This document shows positions 1 through 6,537 of a stretch of 14,114 nucleotides of DNA, in pieces. Both the position numbers and the translations under genes were made by a program. The DNA comes from Anthropogastromicrobium sp963626545 (GTDB lineage Bacteria; Bacillota; Clostridia; Lachnospirales; Lachnospiraceae), in assembly GCA_963626545.1 (NCBI GenBank), contig CAVFYJ010000087.1:1-14114 (forward strand), written 5' to 3'. How positions within the stretch are numbered: the first letter of the stretch is position 1; each line of letters starts with the position of its first letter. Under the pieces are notes generated by a model. The model was not told the DNA's origin, searched no databases, and saw only the letters and a list, made by a program, of their open reading frames with translations.

Positions 1-541
1 CCTTATAATTCGGAAGTACCTTCTCTACCTCTGCCCAAAATGCCTTAGAATGATTCATTTCTTTTCGATGACATAGTTCATGCACGATAACATAGTCAAT
101 CACCTCTGGCGGTGTCAACATCAATAAACAGTTAAAATTCAAATTCCCCTTACTGCTACAGCTTCCCCACCTCGTCTTTTGATTCCGAATTGTTATTTTT
201 CCATACGTAACACCAATTTTCTTTGCAAAATAGCTCACCCGCTTCGGAATATATTCCAAAGCGTTCTCTGCAAGCTTCTGAATTTTTTCCCTACTCAAAT
301 CACGTTCTATAGACTCACCATGTTCACCATACTCCCCGTTCTCTCCCTGTGTCTTCTTTCTCTTCGCTTCCTGCTCTCTGATTTTTTCGACATGCTTTTG
401 TATCCAGCCTTCCTTTTCTTTGAGAATACGCGCTATCTCTTTTTGAGACGCGTACATTGGTGCTCTCACCGTCACGGATAAATCTGGATTGATCTGAATT
501 GCTAGTGTCTTTCGATTTGAGCGTATTATTGTAATGTTCAT
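1..541 (-). CDS. YgjP/DUF45-type zinc metallopeptidase, 3' end missing
   Basis: The first 180 codons of a gene that runs off the left edge of the window. The protein carries the zinc-protease signature VIVHELCHRKEMNH: His154 and His158 of the HELCH motif, with Glu155 as catalytic base and His164 as a likely third ligand. It is preceded by the family block TRWGSCSSKGNLNFN (residues 124-138), whose WGSCS and LNFN segments are typical of YgjP/WLM-like (DUF45, M48-related) peptidases. Residues 32-95 are charged and helical, and include an odd Gly/Glu-rich stretch (about 65-79). The ATG at 541 has a GGAG site 7 bases upstream. The family is presumed cytoplasmic and its physiological substrate is not established. 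It lies just downstream of the vWA pseudogene with a short A-rich gap, and may once have been co-transcribed with it. The family call is strong; the biological role is unknown. Confidence 0.88.
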   Translation of the reverse strand, partial: MNITIIRSNRKTLAIQINPDLSVTVRAPMYASQKEIARILKEKEGWIQKHVEKIREQEAKRKKTQGENGEYGEHGESIERDLSREKIQKLAENALEYIPKRVSYFAKKIGVTYGKITIRNQKTRWGSCSSKGNLNFNCLLMLTPPEVIDYVIVHELCHRKEMNHSKAFWAEVEKVLPNYK

Positions 542-580
542 GGCAAGTCTCCTGCTTTTCTTTCGTCTTACTATTTTGTT

Positions 581-995
581 TTATTTGTTCTTTCTCCCTC
601 TCTTCTTATAATCCTCATCAATTCGTTTCTTCCAATCTGCCTTTAATGGTGACTAGCGTTCTCCATTCCATCTGTCGTAATCACAAACATGGTGTGCTCC
701 GGTACATCCTCTGGGCGGGCATACTTGTGAACGCTTCCAATGTGATGAATTGCTCCGCCAATCGCATCTAGTAAAGCAGTTATTCCTCGCACTGTATAGT
801 CATGCTCTGTCATCGTCTGAATCTCCTTTACGTTTACGCGATCATGCAAGACCTCACTCACATGGTCAAACAAAACTGTCGAAATCAGTGCTTCGCCTGC
901 TGCCTTTTTCTGCTTCGCAATCATCGAATTAAATCCACCAATCGTATCGCTCTCTAATCCACTCTACCAGATCTGTGCCCAGTCACACATGACAT
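581..995 (-). pseudogene. Decayed von Willebrand factor A-domain protein gene
   Basis: Remnants of a vWA-domain protein of the kind common in Clostridia. The longest open piece (924-643) encodes a middle section ending in the strand-4 block TMFVITTDGMENASHH, with VRGITALLDAIGGAIHHIG before it. Upstream, the same frame reads GLESDTIGGFNS without a start, while the metal-site motif RSG lies in another frame; restoring four bases (CATG) in the codons after RSG would give RSGSMSGLESDT, the usual family sequence. Downstream of 643 a different frame encodes a C-terminal tail, PLKADWKKRIDEDYKKRG followed by RKNK and a stop at 581. The tail joins directly to the NASHH segment, so roughly the last third of the domain appears to be deleted. 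The frame shifts and the missing segment are read from the sequence; the intact form is from knowledge of the family. The 5' boundary is uncertain because the N-terminus is degraded next to the PHP gene stop. Confidence 0.8.
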
Positions 996-1003
996 ATTCT
1001 GCC

Positions 1004-1873
1004 TTACAGCCGAATCACCTGACTCCAAGCCATTCTTCCCTGTGCATCCGTCACTTCTGCGCGGATAAACTTCTCCCATGGCTGTACATGGCATACGGCC
1101 TTTGTCAGTCCTGTACCTCTGTGACCACGCTCTGGTGCCCATACGGCATTGGAGAAGAAGGAAATACGGCTGACTGGGGAGCAAAGTACGGTGATCTCAT
1201 CTCCATTTCTCTGGATATGAATCTCTGGTCCCTGCGTTGCATAAAACTTTCCTTCCTTAATTGCCTGTAATAATTCCTCATCGGAATCTGTAATGTTTGC
1301 TTCCAGCATAATCCATGCTTTCGTCTCGTCACAGTTATACATATGCGTATCATCATCTGCGATCAATGGGTAAAATAAGCCCTGACATGCTGCCGTATCG
1401 ACAAAATCACCCGAATACGGGCGTGAAGATTCGCCTTCATCAGACACGGAGTTGAAAATTTCAGTTCCATCGACTCCATGGAGCGCTGTAGCCTGCTGTG
1501 CTGTATTTAAAGACCAAGCTGGATGTGCCAATATCGCGATTCCTTTGCAGCGGTGAACCTCGTCGATGATCTCTTGCGGACCTGCTGCCTGTGTTAAGTT
1601 TGGCTTACTGCTGCATCCGATGCCAAGAATGTGGTATACGCCTGTGCTGGCATCGCCGCCACCGATATTATATTCGGCACCTGACAATGTGCGAAGACCA
1701 TTAATCTCTCCACTCTCTCGATGCAGCCAGTGGTCGGTAATTGCAACGACATCATACCCTGCTTTTTTATAAATCTCAGCCGCTTCCTCTGGTGTCTTTG
1801 AGCCATCGGAAAGGGTGGTATGCATATGAAGGTTTACTTTGAGGCGGCTTACACCAAACATGTCTTTTTCCAT
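1004..1873 (-). CDS. PHP-domain metal-dependent phosphoesterase
   Basis: A 289-residue PHP (polymerase and histidinol phosphatase) domain protein. The metal-site motifs appear in order: NLHMHTTLSDG (His16, His18, Asp23), AITDHW (Asp47-His48), SGAEYN (Glu67), VYHILGIG (His81), ILAHPAW (His117) and ADDDTH (Asp175, His177). These make a complete trinuclear metal centre, so it is probably an active phosphoesterase. The C-terminal 90 residues form a small beta-rich segment seen in PHP proteins with an added domain. I chose the ATG at 1873 because a TTGGAG site lies 9 bases before it; a TTG at 1888 would overlap that site. The proximity to a his operon invites a histidinol-phosphatase (HisJ) reading. 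However, the gene is separated from that operon by a plus-strand gene and its motifs resemble generic PHP (TrpH/YciV-like) enzymes more than HisJ. The substrate is therefore unassigned. Confidence 0.85.
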   Translation of the reverse strand: MEKDMFGVSRLKVNLHMHTTLSDGSKTPEEAAEIYKKAGYDVVAITDHWLHRESGEINGLRTLSGAEYNIGGGDASTGVYHILGIGCSSKPNLTQAAGPQEIIDEVHRCKGIAILAHPAWSLNTAQQATALHGVDGTEIFNSVSDEGESSRPYSGDFVDTAACQGLFYPLIADDDTHMYNCDETKAWIMLEANITDSDEELLQAIKEGKFYATQGPEIHIQRNGDEITVLCSPVSRISFFSNAVWAPERGHRGTGLTKAVCHVQPWEKFIRAEVTDAQGRMAWSQVIRL

Positions 1874-1951
1874 AATTTTTTTCTCCAATCTTATTTTTGT
1901 TTTACTATCTTATCTGTTTTTCTTATTTGCTTTTTGGTCTGTTCTCGTTTT

Positions 1952-1982
1952 ATTCTACCACGTTTTTTTGTTTTGTGTACAA
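1952..1982 (-). promoter_or_regulatory. Putative extended -10 promoter for the PHP gene
   Basis: On the minus strand a TTGTAC (1982-1977) is followed after 19 bases by TAGAAT (1957-1952), preceded by TGG as an extended -10 element. The spacing is long, so recognition would lean on the extended -10. The roughly 75-base leader that follows is A-rich and purine-rich, with no evident structure. Confidence 0.4.
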
Positions 1983-2000
1983 TGGGATTACGGATTTTGA

Positions 2001-2029
2001 TTGAATTTTCCCATTTCTTTTGTTAGAAT
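2001..2029 (+). promoter_or_regulatory. Putative vegetative promoter for the alpha/beta hydrolase
   Basis: TTGAAT (2001-2006), a 17-base spacer, then TAGAAT (2024-2029) with TGT just before it, which is an extended -10. Transcription would start near 2036, about 55 bases before the hydrolase ATG. It is back-to-back with the PHP promoter, so the region is a divergent control region. Confidence 0.55.
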
Positions 2030-2091
2030 AGTCTGCGTACGCGTATAAGCGCACAAATACACCATTTACAGGAAAGGATATCCCATTTTAC

Positions 2092-3114
2092 ATGAAAAAA
2101 CATACAACGAAACTCTCGACACTCCAGAAAACAGCGGCCGGAATCGGCGGCGCTGTTGTGGTTCTTGCCTCTGCCACAGATTTTTTTGCTGGAAATTATC
2201 TGGTAAATTATGCAATTGGCCGAAGCGGTGACGGCGGTGATCGAAACATTTCTGAGGATGCCGATACCCCTGCGGAAGAAACACAGAGTGCTGACGCAGA
2301 AGCAATCATTGATGCTGCGAAAAAGAAAATGCGCTCTGATGCAGCTGCTTTTGAACAGGCTCACCCGGAAGAAGGCATTACAATACAGTCAACGGACAAC
2401 TTAAACCTGTATGGTGCCTACTATAAAAACGAAAGCGCCGCTAATAAGCATCTCTGGGTCATTGTCATTCACGGCTACCGCGGCGATCATACCGGCATGC
2501 TCGAATTTTCCGAGCGTTACTATGAGAACGGTTACCAGGTCGTAGCACCAGATCTTCGTGCCTGTGGAAAAAGTGAGGGCAACTATGTGGGTATGGGTTG
2601 GCTGGATCGTCTTGACATTGTAGCCTGGATCAACTGGATTGTCGAGCAGGACCCAGAAGCTAAAATTGTTCTGCACGGTGTCTCCATGGGTGCCGCAACG
2701 GTTATGATGACCTCCGGTGAAAAGCTGCCAGACAATGTTAAGATTTTCATTGAAGACTGCGGTTACACGAGCACCTGGGAGATCTTTGCGAGTGAGTTAA
2801 AGCTTCGTTTCCACCTGCCAGAATTTCCGCTGATGCAAACAGCAAGCCTGATCGCATCCAACAAGGCTGGATATGATTTTAAGGAAGCAAATTCATTAAA
2901 TGCTGTCGCATCCTGTGCAAAGCCGATGCTGTTCATTCATGGAACTGCCGATGACTTTATCCCATATGCGATGATGAATGAACTCTATGAAGCAAAGCCA
3001 GGCACCAATAAGGCAACTCTCACCGCAGAGGGCGCTGGTCATGCAGGTTCTCTGTATCTGCTTGGAGACAACTATTGGAATACCGTATTTGATTTTATCG
3101 CCGAATATTTGTAA
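2092..3114 (+). CDS. Membrane-anchored alpha/beta hydrolase
   Basis: A 340-residue serine hydrolase of the alpha/beta fold. The N-terminus is basic (KKHTTK) and is followed by a hydrophobic stretch, residues 14-42, that reads as a membrane anchor or uncleaved signal. A charged linker (45-90) leads to the catalytic domain, which probably sits outside the cell. The oxyanion motif is IHGYRGDH (126-133). The nucleophile Ser198 is in HGVSMG, the acid is probably Asp287 in HGTADDFIP, and the catalytic His317 is in GAGHAGS. A lid-like insertion occupies about 221-265. This matches the group often annotated as alpha/beta hydrolase or BAAT/acyl-CoA thioester hydrolase-like; esterase or peptidase activity is possible and the substrate cannot be told. 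An AAAGGA-type ribosome binding site lies about 13 bases before the ATG. The stop codon falls inside the left arm of a large palindrome, so that element may have set the C-terminus. Confidence 0.88.
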   Translation: MKKHTTKLSTLQKTAAGIGGAVVVLASATDFFAGNYLVNYAIGRSGDGGDRNISEDADTPAEETQSADAEAIIDAAKKKMRSDAAAFEQAHPEEGITIQSTDNLNLYGAYYKNESAANKHLWVIVIHGYRGDHTGMLEFSERYYENGYQVVAPDLRACGKSEGNYVGMGWLDRLDIVAWINWIVEQDPEAKIVLHGVSMGAATVMMTSGEKLPDNVKIFIEDCGYTSTWEIFASELKLRFHLPEFPLMQTASLIASNKAGYDFKEANSLNAVASCAKPMLFIHGTADDFIPYAMMNELYEAKPGTNKATLTAEGAGHAGSLYLLGDNYWNTVFDFIAEYL

Positions 3115-3206
3115 CTATTCAGAGCCATGCAAAATTGCTTGCTGTGAATGCTTGCATTCGGACAGCATAGCAATTTTATATGGCGAATGGGGTTCTGAAT
3201 AGTTAC
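3111..3206. repeat. 96-base imperfect palindrome (hairpin element)
   Basis: The ends are a perfect 13-base inverted repeat: GTAACTATTCAGA at 3111-3123 and its complement at 3194-3206. Inside, further arms pair in register: GCCAT with ATGGC, AAAATTGCT with AGCAATTTT, TGCTGT with ACAGCA, and GAATGC with GCATTC around a tiny loop at about 3151. A 9-base bulge (GAATGGGGT) is present only in the right arm. No T-tract follows, so it does not look like a simple terminator. Sharp ends, near-complete pairing and an intergenic position abutting a stop codon are typical of dispersed palindromic elements such as REP/MITE-like sequences. Only one copy is in this window, so its repetitive nature is inferred. 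Confidence 0.7.
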
Positions 3207-3221
3207 GATAATTTTCCGTAT

Positions 3222-3268
3222 AAAAAACGCATCCAGCGCAGTTTTTCTTTGCTCTGAATGCGTTTTTT
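3222..3268. terminator. Bidirectional intrinsic terminator between convergent genes
   Basis: AAAAAACGCAT (3222-3232) pairs with ATGCGTTTTTT (3258-3268). The stem continues inward with CAG/CTG and GC/GC pairs interrupted by single mismatches, around a T-rich loop. The A-tract on one side and T-tract on the other let it work in both directions. It would end the plus-strand hydrolase transcript and the minus-strand his operon, whose last gene stops at 3299. Confidence 0.85.
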
Positions 3269-3298
3269 CGCTTTATTAATTGTTATTGTATTATTGTA

Positions 3299-3676
3299 TT
3301 ATTTTTCGTCCTGCTCTGCAATTTTATTAAAGAAACAAGAGTAGGAACCAGTATGACACGCTGCTCCCTTCTGTGCAACCTTTGCTAACAGTGTATCCTT
3401 ATCGCAATCTGCGTATAAAGACTTCACATACTGGAAGTGGCCGCTTGTCTCACCTTTAAGCCATCTGCTCTGACGGCTGCGACTGTAATAGCACATAGTT
3501 CCGGTTGCCGCAGTCTCCAGATAGGCAGCCTCATTCATATAGGCTAACATCAATACCTGTCCGGTGCGGTAATCCTGTACGATGCACGGAACAAGTCCAG
3601 AAGCATCCTTTTTTAACTCATCCCACGAAAGTGCCGCCTGAAACGGAACTGCCGCGAATTCATTTTCTTCTCTCAT
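3299..3676 (-). CDS. hisI: Phosphoribosyl-AMP cyclohydrolase (HisI, cyclohydrolase only)
   Basis: Opens the adenine ring of phosphoribosyl-AMP, the third step of histidine synthesis, in the cytoplasm. At 125 residues it is the single-domain form, with no fused HisE pyrophosphohydrolase. The Mg/Zn site block is ADCDKDTLLAKV (Asp90, Cys91, Asp92, Asp94), and the other zinc cysteines lie in GAACHTGSYSCF (Cys107 and Cys114). The substrate-binding segment YYSRSRQSRWLKGETSG (63-79) is typical of the family. It is the last gene of the his operon, 17 bases after hisB, and is followed by a bidirectional terminator. The N-terminal 15 residues are a little longer than in minimal HisI, and the TCTCATT end at 3676 is the only good ATG. 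No hisE is present in the window, so that activity must be encoded elsewhere. Confidence 0.96.
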   Translation of the reverse strand: MREENEFAAVPFQAALSWDELKKDASGLVPCIVQDYRTGQVLMLAYMNEAAYLETAATGTMCYYSRSRQSRWLKGETSGHFQYVKSLYADCDKDTLLAKVAQKGAACHTGSYSCFFNKIAEQDEK

Positions 3677-3693
3677 TGAAATCCAATCCTCTC

Positions 3694-4284
3694 TTACAAA
3701 CTTCCCTTTGTGGAAAGCACATCGGTAATACGCGGGTCTGCCACTGTTGCCTTGTCGAGTGCCTTTGCAAATGCCTTGAACATGCCCTCGATGATGTGAT
3801 GGCTGTTGTCACCTGCAAGCTGACGAATATGAAGATTCATTGCTGCTGAATAAGAGATCGCATAGAAAAATTCTTTTGCCATCTCAGTATCAAAACCGCC
3901 GACACGCTCAGACGGAATAGATGCCTCATAGCCAAGATACGGTCTTCCAGAGAGATCAATAGCACAAAGAATCAACGCTTCGTCCATCGGAAGAATGCAG
4001 TCTCCATAACGACAGATGGACTTTTTATCCCCTACTGCCTGGGCAATCGCCTGTCCCAGTACAATTCCCACATCCTCGATTGTGTGATGGCAGTCTACCT
4101 CAAGATCACCCGTTGCCTTTACGGTCAGATCAAACAGACCATGACGCGCAAAACTGTTTAACATATGATCAAAGAAACCAATTCCAGTGGAGATATCTGC
4201 TTTTCCGCTGCCATCCAGATTGATGGTCAGCGTGATTTGTGTTTCCTTTGTATTTCTTGTAATCGTACCGATTCGCTGCTGCAT
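3694..4284 (-). CDS. hisB: Imidazoleglycerol-phosphate dehydratase (HisB)
   Basis: Dehydrates imidazole glycerol phosphate to imidazole acetol phosphate, with manganese as cofactor. It is the 196-residue monofunctional form, with no histidinol-phosphatase domain as in enteric HisB. The two repeated half-sites are clear: GIGFFDHML (His40), DCHHTIEDVG (His66, His67, Glu70), FDTEMAKEFF (residues 131-140) and DNSHHIIEG (His162, His163, Glu166). RQLAGDN is the family signature before the second HH. The ATG at 4284 has AGGAG 9 bases upstream. The gene lies 44 bases after hisD and 17 before hisI, inside the his operon. Because the phosphatase domain is absent, histidinol phosphate must be hydrolysed by another enzyme, often a PHP or HAD protein in this class. 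Confidence 0.97.
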   Translation of the reverse strand: MQQRIGTITRNTKETQITLTINLDGSGKADISTGIGFFDHMLNSFARHGLFDLTVKATGDLEVDCHHTIEDVGIVLGQAIAQAVGDKKSICRYGDCILPMDEALILCAIDLSGRPYLGYEASIPSERVGGFDTEMAKEFFYAISYSAAMNLHIRQLAGDNSHHIIEGMFKAFAKALDKATVADPRITDVLSTKGSL

Positions 4285-4328
4285 ATTTTCTGCTCCTTTT
4301 GCTGCATTCTTTAAAACCCGATTGTTTC

Positions 4329-5630
4329 TTACTCTTCCTCGTCCTCAAAACGAACACGGATGGAGTTTGCATGAGCAGTCAGATATTCACTCTCTGCAAA
4401 CTGAATGATATCCTTGCTGACTGGCTTTAACGCCTTCTTGGAATAGTAAATAATGCTGGACTTCTTTACATACGCATCAACGCCAAGAGGGGAGAAGAAT
4501 TTCGCAGTTCCGTTTGTCGGAAGGACATGGTTTGGTCCGGCAAAATAATCGCCAAGCGGCTCACTGCTGTACTCGCCCATGAAAATGGCTCCGGCATTGC
4601 GCACCTGCGTCATTGTCTCAAATGGATTGACCGTCTGAATCTCAAGATGCTCTGGTGCGATCTCGTTGACAACCTCTACCGCATCGTCAAGAGAATCCGC
4701 CACGAGAATATAGCCATAGTTGTCGATGGACTTTTGCAAAATGTCCTTTCTGGACAAACCGGCAATGAACTCCTCGGTCAGCTTGGAAACCTCCTCTGCC
4801 AGCTTCATACTGGTGGTAACAAGGATTGCACACGCTAACTCATCATGCTCTGCCTGAGAAAGAAGATCGGCTGCAACAAATTTGGCATTGGCACTCTCAT
4901 CTGCCAGTACAAGAATCTCGCTCGGTCCGGCAATGCTGTCGATGCTAACATGACCATATACCGCCTTCTTTGCCAGAGCCACATAAATATTTCCAGGTCC
5001 AGCAATCTTATTGACCTTCGGAATGGACTCGGTACCAAATGCAAGTGCGGCAATTGCCTGTGCGCCGCCTACCTTGTAAACTTCGGTTGCACCTGCAATG
5101 TGAGCAGCGGCCAGTGTTACCGGATTGACCTTGCCATCCTTTCCAGGAGGCGTTACCATGACGATACGGCTCACGCCAGCCACCTCTGCCGGGATAATAT
5201 TCATCAGAACGGAGGACGGATATGCTGCCTTTCCACCCGGCACATACAGACCTGCACTATCAAGCGGTGTGACTCTCTGTCCCAGAATTGTGCCGTCCGG
5301 TGTCGTATCAAACCAGGAAAGCTGCTTTTGCTTCTCGTGGAAGGCACGGATATTCTTCATGGACTTTACCATAACCTCCATCAGCTTTGGATCCACCAGG
5401 CGAAGTGCCTCGTCAATCTCCTCTTTGGTAACACGGATGGTATCCTTTGTCACCTTAACCTTGTCAAACTTCTCGGTGTACTCAAACAGCGCCTCATCGC
5501 CGCGCACCTTTACATCATCAACAATGGCCTGTACAGTATCTGCATACTGTACATAGTTGTTTGGATCTCTCTTTAACAGGTCTGCCAACAGATTTTCCTT
5601 TGATTGCTTATTCAGCTTAACGATTCTCAT
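4329..5630 (-). CDS. hisD: Histidinol dehydrogenase (HisD)
   Basis: Oxidises L-histidinol to L-histidine in two NAD-dependent steps, ending the pathway. The 433-residue length fits the family. Visible motifs include GLYVPGGKAAYPSSV (128-141), KIAGPGNIYVA (208-218), IDSIAGPSEILVLAD (230-244), SQAEHDE (zinc ligands Gln259 and His262), the catalytic pair Glu327-His328 in APEHLE, and PLGDYFAGPNHVLPT (zinc ligand Asp361, His368). His420 near the C-terminus is the last zinc ligand. The ATG at 5630 is preceded by AGAGGA at 8 bases. It is the third gene of the operon. The unusually long 122-base gap before it holds three tandem 11-base repeats, yet no promoter of good quality is apparent, so it is probably read from the hisZ promoter. 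Confidence 0.97.
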   Translation of the reverse strand: MRIVKLNKQSKENLLADLLKRDPNNYVQYADTVQAIVDDVKVRGDEALFEYTEKFDKVKVTKDTIRVTKEEIDEALRLVDPKLMEVMVKSMKNIRAFHEKQKQLSWFDTTPDGTILGQRVTPLDSAGLYVPGGKAAYPSSVLMNIIPAEVAGVSRIVMVTPPGKDGKVNPVTLAAAHIAGATEVYKVGGAQAIAALAFGTESIPKVNKIAGPGNIYVALAKKAVYGHVSIDSIAGPSEILVLADESANAKFVAADLLSQAEHDELACAILVTTSMKLAEEVSKLTEEFIAGLSRKDILQKSIDNYGYILVADSLDDAVEVVNEIAPEHLEIQTVNPFETMTQVRNAGAIFMGEYSSEPLGDYFAGPNHVLPTNGTAKFFSPLGVDAYVKKSSIIYYSKKALKPVSKDIIQFAESEYLTAHANSIRVRFEDEEE

Positions 5631-5644
5631 GGCTTTTGTCCTCT

Positions 5645-5677
5645 CTATTTCTGATCTATTTCTGATCTATTTCTGAT
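5645..5677 (-). repeat. Three tandem 11-base repeats ahead of hisD
   Basis: Plus strand CTATTTCTGAT (ATCAGAAATAG in the transcript) occurs three times with no spacer and no mismatch. The last transcript copy ends about 4 bases before the hisD ribosome binding site. A looser version of the same word (AGATCAGAAAA) occurs in the hisZ-hisG gap. It could be replication slippage in a purine-rich leader or a protein or RNA-binding site. Confidence 0.85.
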
Positions 5678-5752
5678 TTTGATGTTTTTTGTTTTATTTT
5701 AATGCTTTTATTTTTGCTGCTTTGCTTCCATTATTATCTTACTTGTATTATA

Positions 5753-6421
5753 TTACTTGTTGTTTTCTTTTTCCTTTTCTTTCTTCTCAATCGCAGTCTT
5801 AAAGCCAGCTAAAATCTGATTGATTCGCTCGTTTTCCATCTTCATGCTGACCTGATTGACAACCACGCGAGCAGACAGCGGGCAAACCTCCTCGAGAACC
5901 TCGAGTCCGTTTTCCTTAAGTGTGGTTCCAGTCTCGACGATATCAACGATAACCTCAGACAGACCAACGATTGGCGCTAACTCAACGGAACCATTTAACT
6001 TAATGATCTCTACGGTCTGATGCTTCTTATTATAGAAGTAATCCTTCGCAATCACTGGATATTTAGAAGCGACACGAATCAGCTCATGATGCTGCAAACG
6101 CTCTCTTGCGGATGCCGGACCTGCCACACACATACGGCACTTGCCAATGCCAAGATCCATCACCTCGTATAAGTTTCGTCCCTCTTCGAGAATCGTATCC
6201 TTTCCTACTACACCGATATCGGCTGCGCCATACTCAACATAGGTCGGCACATCAGATGCTTTTGCTAGGAAAAACTTTAATTTTAATTCTTCATTTACAA
6301 AAATCAGCTTACGGCTGGTCTCGTCCTTCATCTCCTCACAAGTGATGCCTGCAAGCTCAAGCATCTCCATTGCCTTCTTTGCCAGACGACCTTTCGCCAG
6401 TGCAAATGTAATATATCTCAT
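5753..6421 (-). CDS. hisG: ATP phosphoribosyltransferase catalytic subunit, short form (HisG)
   Basis: Joins ATP and PRPP to make phosphoribosyl-ATP, the committed first step of histidine synthesis. At 222 residues it is the short HisG-S form, which lacks the C-terminal regulatory domain of long HisG and needs HisZ for activity and feedback control; hisZ is the adjacent upstream gene. The start matches the family (ITFALAKGRLAKKAMEMLE). Other motifs are GAADIGVVGKDTI (65-77), the PRPP loop DIVETGTTLKENGL (160-173) and a lysine- and glutamate-rich tail. The ATG at 6421 is preceded by AAGGAG at about 13 bases with GAGAAG nearer, so the ribosome binding site is somewhat long-spaced. The 116-base gap to hisZ and 122-base gap to hisD are purine-rich and repetitive. 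Confidence 0.97.
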   Translation of the reverse strand: MRYITFALAKGRLAKKAMEMLELAGITCEEMKDETSRKLIFVNEELKLKFFLAKASDVPTYVEYGAADIGVVGKDTILEEGRNLYEVMDLGIGKCRMCVAGPASARERLQHHELIRVASKYPVIAKDYFYNKKHQTVEIIKLNGSVELAPIVGLSEVIVDIVETGTTLKENGLEVLEEVCPLSARVVVNQVSMKMENERINQILAGFKTAIEKKEKEKENNK

Positions 6422-6537
6422 AAAGTGTTCTTCTCTCCTTTTACGCTTCTTACGTTTTCATTTCTTCCAGTTTTTTCTTCTGACTATTTCTTCTAATTAT
6501 TTTTTTGATCTTATTTTTTCTGATCTTACTTTTCTGA

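Noticed and set aside
179..481. Plus-strand open frame of 100 codons
   Set aside because: It is antisense to the YgjP-type metallopeptidase, whose HELCH and WGSCS motifs are unmistakable; the plus-strand product has no recognisable family and no ribosome binding site.
1004..1873. PHP protein as histidinol phosphatase HisJ because of the nearby his operon
   Set aside because: It is outside the operon, beyond an opposite-strand gene and terminator, and its motif pattern and C-terminal segment are of the generic PHP type.
4845..5576. Plus-strand open frame of 243 codons
   Set aside because: It is antisense to hisD, rich in Cys and Arg as expected for a shadow frame, and has no ribosome binding site.
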